Shown: positions 1-5,170 of the stretch, one piece after another
Numbering within the stretch: the first letter of the stretch is position 1
Layout of the letters: each line of letters begins with the position of its first letter
Origin: Candidatus Corynebacterium faecipullorum
Lineage (GTDB): Bacteria; Actinomycetota; Actinomycetes; Mycobacteriales; Mycobacteriaceae
Assembly: GCA_019114925.1 (NCBI GenBank)
Contig: DXEO01000137.1
Location: forward strand, 1 to 5,611
Reading direction: 5' to 3'
DNA length: 5,611 bases
The notes under the pieces: generated by a model
The model's database searches: none
What the model was told of the DNA's origin: nothing
What the model saw: the letters and a program-made list of their open reading frames with translations, nothing else
Program-made: the position numbers and the translations under genes

Positions 1-321
1 GTTGGCCTCCAGCAGGTCGGCGCGCTCCATGCCTTTGCTGCGCGGGCGCGAGCCGACGAGGAAAGCAGCCTTGGTGTCCTTGAAGGCCACCTGCGGATCA
101 TCGGTGACGGTAATGCCACGCAGGAGGGGGAAAGCGGAGTCATTAAGCTCCATGGCCACGCCTTCAGCGGCTCCCACGGCGGCTGGGATTTCCAGCAGTG
201 CGAGTTCCACCGGAGTGTCTTTGCCATAGACATCGCCCGCAGCGATGCGCCACAGCAGGGAGTAGGCGATGTTGCCGGCGGCGCCGGTGACGGTGATCTT
301 GACGGGTTGCGATGCAGTCAT
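1..321 (-). CDS. mdh: Malate dehydrogenase, N-terminal part (3' end cut by window edge)
   Basis: Cytosolic NAD-dependent malate dehydrogenase of the TCA cycle, interconverting malate and oxaloacetate. Only the first 107 codons are present. They begin MTASQPVKITVTGAAGN; the Rossmann glycine motif GAAG is at residues 13-16. An acidic residue closes the second strand (E44 in LLEIP), the usual NAD-preferring arrangement. The MELNDSAFPLL stretch (57-67) and the mobile-loop arginines in RPRSKGMERADLL (R94, R100) match the family's substrate-binding region. The residue after GAAG is Asn where I recall Gln in most relatives. The ATG at 321 is supported by AAAGGA at 329-334 (minus strand, 7 bases upstream), although I recall a somewhat longer N-terminus in C. 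glutamicum. The gene is divergent from the tetR gene. The family call is very secure; completeness beyond the edge cannot be judged. Confidence 0.96.
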   Translation of the reverse strand, partial: MTASQPVKITVTGAAGNIAYSLLWRIAAGDVYGKDTPVELALLEIPAAVGAAEGVAMELNDSAFPLLRGITVTDDPQVAFKDTKAAFLVGSRPRSKGMERADLLEAN

Positions 322-380
322 GTGCGAGTCCTTTCGGCTGGGTATTCACCTTCCCACCCTAGTCCCGTTTTTCGCCCCCG

Positions 381-401
381 TGGGGTGTGATTTTACCCCC
401 G
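381..401 (-). promoter_or_regulatory. Candidate mdh promoter with flanking G/C runs
   Basis: On the minus strand, 390-395 reads TAAAAT, a 5 of 6 match to TATAAT, and lies about 70 bases before the mdh start codon. No good -35 hexamer is seen 16-18 bases upstream, which is common in corynebacteria. On the plus strand the box is bracketed by TGGGGT (381-386) and ACCCCCG (395-401), giving a GGGGT/ACCCC inverted repeat across the -10. Paired G/C runs of this type resemble what I recall of RamA binding sites, but the motif is loose and this link is inference. Confidence 0.4.
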
Positions 402-496
402 AAAGATGCGAGTTCTTTGTACTTGAGCTCCACGGCCGTCTTTTTTCGGCATAGTGGACAACTGTACGCATTTCCATCGACTAGACGGGACTTTCC

Positions 497-1240
497 ATGA
501 GCACTGAGACTTCATCGGTCGACTCCGGCTCTGTTGAGCACGTGATCGATGTTGCGATATCGGAGTTTTCTGAGCATGGTTATGCCGAAACCAAGCTCGA
601 GACCGTATCGAAGCTGTCTGGGATGTCCAAGCGCATGATCCACTATTACTTCGGGGATAAGAAGGGTCTCTACCAGCAAGCCTTGGCAGCGGCAGCGCGG
701 CGCCTCAACCCGACGGAGGGCAGCCTGGAGATCAATTCTGCTGTCCCGGTAGAGGGCGTGCGCACTTTGGTGGATTGGTTGTTCCGCCAGCATGTAAATA
801 ACCCCGAGGCCATCCGGATGCTGACGATGGAATCCTCCCACAGTGTGCTGGAGTCCTCGCAGGAGCTTGTCGACGTTTCCGAGATCTCCCTCCACCTCGA
901 CAGGCTGCTCATGCTGGGCCAAGATTCCGGCGCGTTCCGCCCAGGAATTTCCGCCAACGATATTTTCACACTGATTTCTGCGCTCACGATGTACCGGGTG
1001 ACGAATCACGCGATGATGAGCAACCTGCTCGACATCAACATGTACACCCACAACAACACCGAGGGGCTGCACCGCATGGCGGTCGATGCTGTGCTGGCTT
1101 TTCTCACGGCGAACATCCCGGACATCGGCTTCGAGTCCTACCTCACCCAGAACGAAACCGAGCTTGATGCTGAGTCCGCGCCCTTAGACGTCTACTCCAC
1201 TGAGGACGAGGGCGACGCGCCCGCGAGCCTCTACGAATGA
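497..1240 (+). CDS. TetR-family transcriptional regulator
   Basis: DNA-binding regulator of the TetR/AcrR type, expected to act as a ligand-responsive dimer. The N-terminal helix-turn-helix spans about residues 12-59: VIDVAISEFSEHGYAET is the first helix pair, VSKLSGMSKRMIHYYFGDK is the recognition part, and KKGLY follows as usual. The rest, up to about residue 210, is a mostly helical ligand/dimer domain with no recognisable effector signature. At 247 aa it is longer than the common 190-220. The last 33 residues (215-247) hold ten acidic and no basic residues, so the tail is probably disordered. The ATG at 497 has only a weak upstream GGGA (487-490, 6-base spacing); any later start would remove the HTH. 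It is divergent from mdh, like the uncharacterised cg2614 of C. glutamicum as I recall it. Targets and ligand are unknown; autoregulation is plausible. Confidence 0.9.
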   Translation: MSTETSSVDSGSVEHVIDVAISEFSEHGYAETKLETVSKLSGMSKRMIHYYFGDKKGLYQQALAAAARRLNPTEGSLEINSAVPVEGVRTLVDWLFRQHVNNPEAIRMLTMESSHSVLESSQELVDVSEISLHLDRLLMLGQDSGAFRPGISANDIFTLISALTMYRVTNHAMMSNLLDINMYTHNNTEGLHRMAVDAVLAFLTANIPDIGFESYLTQNETELDAESAPLDVYSTEDEGDAPASLYE

Positions 1241-1290
1241 CGCGGTGGCGTGGCCTCTACGACTAGAGCCCTCTCCCCAGCACCGCGCGA

Positions 1291-1411
1291 GCAAAGAAAC
1301 CAAAGTAAAGGAACCCTCTGCGCGCCGGCCTGAGCACAAGCCCAGGTCACGCTCTCACTTTACAGCTAAATGGTTCCATTCATCTGGTTCCTTTGCCCCA
1401 ACAGGCAGATG
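1291..1411. repeat. Cluster of short related inverted and direct repeats in the tetR-clpX gap
   Basis: GGTTCC occurs at 1372-1377 and again within GGTTCCTTTGC at 1386-1396. The 9-base complement AAAGGAACC lies at 1307-1315, and an imperfect copy GCAAAGAAACC (10 of 11 against the complement of 1386-1396) lies at 1291-1301. AATGG/CCATT forms a small palindrome at 1369-1380, and CATCTG (1381-1386) pairs with CAGATG (1406-1411). No reading frame here looks like a gene. The segment may be structured 3' UTR of the tetR transcript, an eroded insertion scar, or chance. Confidence 0.35.
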
Positions 1412-1424
1412 GCCTCTGACAGAA

Positions 1425-1448
1425 GGCGTTTTTAGACCTAAAAACGCC
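1425..1448. repeat. Perfect 24-base palindrome in convergent gap
   Basis: GGCGTTTTTAG and CTAAAAACGCC form 11 perfect base pairs around only two central bases; as RNA the realistic form is 10 pairs with a four-base loop. The T and A tracts are inside the stem and neither strand has a U-run after it, so it is not a classical intrinsic terminator. It lies 13 bases beyond the clpX terminator hairpin. It could be an auxiliary transcription barrier, a protein-binding palindrome or an mRNA end-protecting hairpin. Confidence 0.6.
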
Positions 1449-1461
1449 ATGTAGACAGCAC

Positions 1462-1493
1462 AAAAGGCATCTTCAGCCTTGAAGATGCCTTTT
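1462..1493. terminator. Bidirectional terminator between tetR and clpX
   Basis: A perfect 14-base inverted repeat (AAAAGGCATCTTCA / TGAAGATGCCTTTT) with a four-base loop GCCT. The A4 and T4 ends give a U-run after the GC-containing stem on either strand. It begins 12 bases after the clpX stop codon (1506-1508) and is convergent with tetR, so it most likely ends the clpX transcript and can also stop read-through from tetR. A further GATGCC copy lies at 1499-1503 and just upstream, beside the clpX stop. Confidence 0.85.
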
Positions 1494-1505
1494 AAGAGAT
1501 GCCAT

Positions 1506-2801
1506 TTAGGCGGATTCCTTCGCCTCATCCGAGTACACGAACTCCGGCTCGCTGCCATCAGTCACACACTCCTGCGTGATGTGGACGCTGGCAATGTCCT
1601 CGCGGTCTGGGAGGTCGTACATGATGGGCACGAGCAGCTCCTCCATGATGGCACGCAGGCCGCGGGCACCGGTCTTGCGCTCAAGCGCGAGCTCAGCGAT
1701 CGCCTCCAGCGCCGCGTCTTCAAAGTGCAGCTCCGCACCGTCCATGCTGAACAGGCGCTGGTATTGCTTGAGCAGAGAGTTCTTCGGCTCCACGAGCACC
1801 TTAACTAGCGATTCCCGGTCCAGGTTATCCACCGTGGCAACCACCGGCAGGCGGCCGATGAACTCCGGGATGAGGCCAAACTTCACCAAGTCCTCCGGAC
1901 GCACCTGGGAGAAGAAGTCGACTGACTCCTTCTCATCTTTAGTCTCCAGCTTGGCGCCGAAGCCCACGCCCTTCTTGCCCACGCGCTCCGAAATCACCTT
2001 ATCCAAGCCCGCGAACGCGCCGGCCACGATGAAGAGGATATTCGTCGTATCCAGCTGGATGAATTCCTGGTTCGGGTGCTTGCGCCCGCCCTGTGGCGGA
2101 ATCGCCGCCACGGTGCCCTCGAGGATCTTCAGCAGCGCCTGCTGCACGCCCTCACCAGACACATCGCGGGTAATCGATGGATTCTCCGACTTGCGGGAGA
2201 TCTTATCCACCTCATCGACGTAGATGATGCCGTGCTGCGCGCGCTCCACATCAAAGTCCGCTGCCTGCAGCAGCTTGAGCAGAATGTTCTCGACGTCCTC
2301 GCCCACGTAGCCAGCTTCGGTCAAGCTCGTGGCATCCGCGATGGCGAAGGGGACATCCAACAAACGCGCGAGGGTCTGCGCGAGGTAGGTCTTACCGGAG
2401 CCCGTCGGGCCCAGCATCAGGATGTTGGACTTGGCAATCTCCACCTCTTCATCCTGCGCCTTCTTTCGGCGGCCCTCCAGGCCCGCGGCTTCCTCCGCCT
2501 TGATGCGCTTGTAGTGGTTGTACACAGCCACCGACAACACGCGCTTGGCCTGATCCTGGCCAATGACGTACTTATCCAGAAAAGCCGAAATCTCCGAAGG
2601 ACGCGGAAGGCGCATCTCCTTCTCTTCGTCCGCCTCGGCCTGAGCCGCGCCGAGCTCCTCCTCGATGATTTCGTTGCAGAGCTCGATGCACTCGTCACAG
2701 ATGTAGACGCCGCCGCCGGCGATAAGCTTCTTCACCTGCTTCTGGCTCTTTCCACAGAAGGAACACTTGAGCAGGTCAGCGCTTTCTTGCATACGTGCCA
2801 T
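1506..2801 (-). CDS. clpX: ATP-dependent Clp protease ATP-binding subunit ClpX
   Basis: AAA+ unfoldase that recognises tagged or misfolded proteins, unfolds them with ATP and threads them into the ClpP1P2 chamber in the cytosol. At 431 aa it is full length. The N-terminal zinc-binding domain has C13, C16, C35 and C38. The AAA+ core shows Walker A GPTGSGKT (131-138), pore loop GYVG (164-167), Walker B IIYVDEVDK with D196/E197, the SENPSITRD pore-2 region (205-213), sensor-1 region TTN (252-254), arginine finger R317 in EFIGRLP, and sensor-2 GARGLR (378-383, R380). The ClpP-docking tripeptide is VGF (279-281), where IGF or LGF is usual. The start MARMQES is supported by GAAAGG at 2807-2812 (5-base spacing); Met4 is a less likely alternative. 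It is transcribed alone, ends at the 1462-1493 terminator and is divergent from the transporter. Identification is secure. Confidence 0.99.
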   Translation of the reverse strand: MARMQESADLLKCSFCGKSQKQVKKLIAGGGVYICDECIELCNEIIEEELGAAQAEADEEKEMRLPRPSEISAFLDKYVIGQDQAKRVLSVAVYNHYKRIKAEEAAGLEGRRKKAQDEEVEIAKSNILMLGPTGSGKTYLAQTLARLLDVPFAIADATSLTEAGYVGEDVENILLKLLQAADFDVERAQHGIIYVDEVDKISRKSENPSITRDVSGEGVQQALLKILEGTVAAIPPQGGRKHPNQEFIQLDTTNILFIVAGAFAGLDKVISERVGKKGVGFGAKLETKDEKESVDFFSQVRPEDLVKFGLIPEFIGRLPVVATVDNLDRESLVKVLVEPKNSLLKQYQRLFSMDGAELHFEDAALEAIAELALERKTGARGLRAIMEELLVPIMYDLPDREDIASVHITQECVTDGSEPEFVYSDEAKESA

Positions 2802-2842
2802 GAAGGCCTTTCAACTCTTTTCTCTGGGGTTATGGTGGGGCG

Positions 2843-2848
2843 ATTTTA
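2843..2848 (-). promoter_or_regulatory. Candidate clpX -10 box
   Basis: Minus-strand TAAAAT, within GGTAAAATC, lies 41 bases before the clpX start codon. The same 9-base context (plus-strand GATTTTACC) occurs at the likely mdh promoter (389-397). No convincing -35 hexamer is present. A CCACTC direct repeat (2861-2866 and 2874-2879, 13 bases apart) lies just upstream of the box, where an activator or the -35 contact would sit. I looked for a ClgR-type CGC(N5)GCG box and did not find one. Confidence 0.45.
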
Positions 2849-2931
2849 CCGCAGTTTGTTCCACTCTAGTAAACCACTCAGACTCGAGCACTATTCCTCG
2901 CTCAGCGGCGCGCCCTTGAATTTAAAACGGC

Positions 2932-2982
2932 AGTTAGTGGACATAGACAGAGCGGTTCACTAACTTACATCGAAACCGCTCT
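2932..2982 (+). promoter_or_regulatory. Two overlapping inverted repeats upstream of the transporter, likely operator region
   Basis: Repeat A pairs AGTTAGTGGAC (2932-2942) with GTTCACTAACT (2955-2965): 10 of 11 complementary, 12-base spacer, with the outer 8 bases perfect. Repeat B pairs AGAGCGGTT (2949-2957) with AACCGCTCT (2974-2982): 9 of 9, 16-base spacer. They share bases 2955-2957, and their centres are 17 bases apart. Repeat B ends 18 bases before the transporter ATG, just ahead of its weak RBS (AGAAAG, 2989-2994). They could be two operator sites for a repressor or activator. If transcribed, they would be mutually exclusive hairpins. No clear -10/-35 pair is visible; TTGAAT at 2916-2921 is the best -35-like hexamer. 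Confidence 0.6.
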
Positions 2983-3000
2983 ATCAGCAGAAAGATTTTC

Positions 3001-4305
3001 ATGGATATCCGCGAACTCATCGACCGCTCCCCCATGGGCGCACGCCAGTGGCTCATCATCGCCATTGCCCTCTTCCTCAATGCCCTCGACGGCTACGACA
3101 TGGTGGCCATGGCCTTCGGCGCCGGCACCGTCAGCGAAGAGTTCGCGCTGTCCGATTCTTCCCTTGGCTGGCTCCTGTCCTCCGCCCTCATCGGTATCGG
3201 CCTTGGTTCGCTCTTCCTCGCCCCGTTGGCTGACCGCCTTGGACGCACCACCCTCATCACGGTCTCGCTCGTCATCGACCTCGTCGGCCTCGTGCTTACC
3301 GCCCTCGCACCTACGTTCAGCCTTCTCCTGATCTGCCGCCTCATCACCGGCATTGGCGTCGGCGGCGTGCTTGTCTGCGTCACCGTCCTCGTCAGCGAGT
3401 ACTCCAACCTGCGCTTCCGCGGCCTGGCCGTCGCCATCTACGCCTCCGGCTATGGCCTGGGCGCCTCCTTCTGTGGCGTTGTCGCCTCCTCCTTCGATAG
3501 CTGGCAGCCCATCTTCTGGGTCGGTGCCGCACTCACCGTTGTCGCCCTTCTCCTCACGGCTGCTTTCGTCCCCGAGTCCGCCGACTTCCTCGCCGCCCGC
3601 GGCCACATGGATTCTGTCCGCACCATCACTGCCAAACTCGGCCTCACGGGAGAGGTCAGCGTCCGCCCCCGCACCACCCACAAGGCCTCCTTCAAGGATC
3701 TCGTGTCACCGCAGTTCCTGCGCACCTCCATCAAGCTCTGGCTGGCCTTCAGCTTCATCATGTTCGCCTACAACTTCACCTCCCAGTGGACCCCGAAGCT
3801 CCTCACCGCCGAGGGACTTAGCGCCCAGCAGGGCATCATCGGCGGCATCATGCTCTCCTTCGGCGGGGCTATCGGCGCCATCCTCTACGGTCTATTCACC
3901 ACGCGCATCGACGCCCGCCCCCTGCTCATCGTCTTCTGCCTCATCTCCTCCGTCGTCCTCGTCGGCTTCATTAACTCCACTGCAGTACCCTCCCTCATGT
4001 TTGCCCTCGGCGTCGGCGTAGGCCTTACCCTCAACGCTTGCATCTCCGGCCTCTACACCGTCACCCCGGAGGCTTACCCTTCGGCGCTGCGCACCACGGG
4101 TACGGGTGCTGCCATCGGCATCGCCCGCGTCGGCGCGACACTCGCCCCCATCCTGGCGGGCTACCTCCTCGAGAGCGGCTGGACCCCCACGGGGCTCTAC
4201 ACCCTCGCCGGCGCTACCGCTGTGTTGGCCGCAGTCTCCCTTGTCGGTGTGCGCGCCTACACGGCGACCGCCAAGCAGACAGCACCCCAGACCGTGGCGG
4301 CCTAG
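3001..4305 (+). CDS. MFS transporter, aromatic acid:H+ symporter (AAHS)-like
   Basis: Inner-membrane 12-helix permease of the major facilitator superfamily, probably a proton symporter importing an aromatic or other small organic acid. DGYD in helix 1 (30-33) is the hallmark seen in PcaK/BenK/VanK-type carriers. Motif A in the helix 2-3 loop reads PLADRLGR (75-82, with D78 and R79), helix 4 has RLITGIGVGG (113-122), and helix 6 ends in PESADFL (191-197). A hydrophilic central loop (about 198-243) precedes the second half, whose PEAYPSALRTTG (356-367) is typical of the family. The 434-aa length is normal. ATG 3001 has a weak AGAAAG RBS at 6-base spacing. The SDR gene follows 41 bases later, so the two are probably co-transcribed. 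Position next to clpP2 recalls benK of C. glutamicum, but orthology is unproven. Substrate unknown. Confidence 0.88.
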   Translation: MDIRELIDRSPMGARQWLIIAIALFLNALDGYDMVAMAFGAGTVSEEFALSDSSLGWLLSSALIGIGLGSLFLAPLADRLGRTTLITVSLVIDLVGLVLTALAPTFSLLLICRLITGIGVGGVLVCVTVLVSEYSNLRFRGLAVAIYASGYGLGASFCGVVASSFDSWQPIFWVGAALTVVALLLTAAFVPESADFLAARGHMDSVRTITAKLGLTGEVSVRPRTTHKASFKDLVSPQFLRTSIKLWLAFSFIMFAYNFTSQWTPKLLTAEGLSAQQGIIGGIMLSFGGAIGAILYGLFTTRIDARPLLIVFCLISSVVLVGFINSTAVPSLMFALGVGVGLTLNACISGLYTVTPEAYPSALRTTGTGAAIGIARVGATLAPILAGYLLESGWTPTGLYTLAGATAVLAAVSLVGVRAYTATAKQTAPQTVAA

Positions 4306-4346
4306 GCTGGAGGGGGCACACAGCCCCAACCGCTTAGGAGCAGCAC

Positions 4347-5117
4347 ATGTTTGATCTTCAGGACCAAGTTTCTATCGTCACCGGCGGCGCCACCGGAATC
4401 GGCCGCGGCATCGTCAGCGCTCTGCGTGAAGCCGGCGCGACCGTCGTCATCGCTGACCTCAACCTGGAGGCCGCGCAAAAGACCGCCGAAGAACTTGGGG
4501 CAGACGCCCTGCTTGTCGACGTCACCTCGCGCGACTCCGTCCGCAACCTTTACAGGGACGTCGTCAAGCGCTATGGCCGCATCGACATCGTCTGTTCCAA
4601 CGCCGGTGTCTTCCCCAACTGCCCGCTCGAGGACATGACCGACGAGCAGTGGGACACCATGTTCGCCATCAATACACACGGCACATTTACCGTGGTGCAG
4701 GAAGCACTGCCCTATATGAAGAAGGCGGGCTACGGGCGCATCGTCATCACGACGTCTATCACCGGCTCGCATACCGGTTACCCAGGCTGGGCGCACTACG
4801 GCGCTTCCAAGGCCGCACAGCAGGGCTTCATGCGCTCGGCAGCACTCGAAGTGGCGCGCGATGGCATCACCATCAACGGTGTTTTACCGGGCAACATCCT
4901 CACTGAGGGTTTGGAGGGCCAAGGTCAGGAGTATCTCGACCAGATGGCGCGCTCCGTCCCCATGCACCGCTTAGGTTCCCCGCGCGATATCGGCAACGCC
5001 GCGGCCTTCCTAGCTTCCCGCGAGGCGGGCTACATCACGGGACAGACCCTCATCATTGACGGCGGCCAGATCCTTCCCGAGTCCCCCGAAGCCATCCTGC
5101 CGCCCTATGAGGCCTAA
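4347..5117 (+). CDS. Short-chain dehydrogenase/reductase (SDR), FabG-like
   Basis: Cytosolic classical SDR oxidoreductase, 256 aa, converting an alcohol/carbonyl pair with a nicotinamide cofactor. The cofactor motif TGGATGIG is at 12-19. D37 at the end of the second strand indicates NAD(H) rather than NADP(H). Other landmarks are D58-V59, NAG (85-87), structural N109, catalytic Ser137 region, Y151 and K155 (YGASK), LPGN (180-183) and the C-terminal YITGQTLIIDGG. It ends with GGQILPESPEA, a tail I associate with an actinobacterial group usually labelled 3-oxoacyl-ACP reductase without proof. AGGAG at 4336-4340, 6 bases before ATG, is the best RBS in the window, so translation may exceed that of the transporter. 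A diol dehydrogenase role (BenD is also an SDR) fits the neighbour but no specific signature is seen. A fatty-acid synthesis role is unlikely given this context. Confidence 0.9.
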   Translation: MFDLQDQVSIVTGGATGIGRGIVSALREAGATVVIADLNLEAAQKTAEELGADALLVDVTSRDSVRNLYRDVVKRYGRIDIVCSNAGVFPNCPLEDMTDEQWDTMFAINTHGTFTVVQEALPYMKKAGYGRIVITTSITGSHTGYPGWAHYGASKAAQQGFMRSAALEVARDGITINGVLPGNILTEGLEGQGQEYLDQMARSVPMHRLGSPRDIGNAAAFLASREAGYITGQTLIIDGGQILPESPEAILPPYEA

Positions 5118-5126
5118 GCACGACCG

Positions 5127-5157
5127 AAGCCCCGCTATCTACTAGACAGCGGGGCTT
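5127..5157. terminator. Convergent terminator between SDR gene and clpP2
   Basis: AAGCCCCGCT (5127-5136) and AGCGGGGCTT (5148-5157) form a perfect 10-base GC-rich stem with an 11-base loop. It starts 10 bases after the SDR stop and lies 13 bases beyond the clpP2 stop on the other strand. The U-run is short on both strands (TTT at 5156-5158 on plus), so the stem does most of the work. It probably serves both converging transcripts. Confidence 0.8.
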
Positions 5158-5170
5158 TCAGCTTGCTCAG

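Noticed and set aside
512..1072. Minus-strand 186-codon open frame opposite tetR
   Set aside because: Antisense to a clear TetR gene with no family motif of its own.
1245..1558. Short open frames in and around the tetR-clpX gap
   Set aside because: Their translations are low-complexity, they run through the palindrome and terminator, and they lack convincing ribosome binding sites.
2902..2913. CGCTCAGCGGCG considered as a ClgR box upstream of clpX
   Set aside because: The spacing between the CGC and GCG elements and the flanking pyrimidine/purine positions do not fit the CGCYNNNRGCG pattern I recall.
2076..2963. Plus-strand 295-codon open frame opposite clpX
   Set aside because: It is antisense to an unmistakable full-length clpX, has no recognisable domain, and extends through the divergent promoter region; a high-GC shadow frame.
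2965..3681. Minus-strand 238-codon open frame opposite the transporter
   Set aside because: The translation is a Gly/Asp/Glu-rich low-complexity protein, as expected when GCC/CTC/ATC-rich membrane-protein codons are read in reverse; it has no domain.
4313..4327. GGGGC/GCCCC mini-hairpin between transporter and SDR genes
   Set aside because: Only five base pairs and no U-run; too weak to call a terminator or attenuator, and expected by chance in GC-rich DNA.
4302..4796. Minus-strand 164-codon open frame opposite the SDR gene
   Set aside because: Overlaps the SDR cofactor and active-site region in antisense and shows no domain; a shadow frame.
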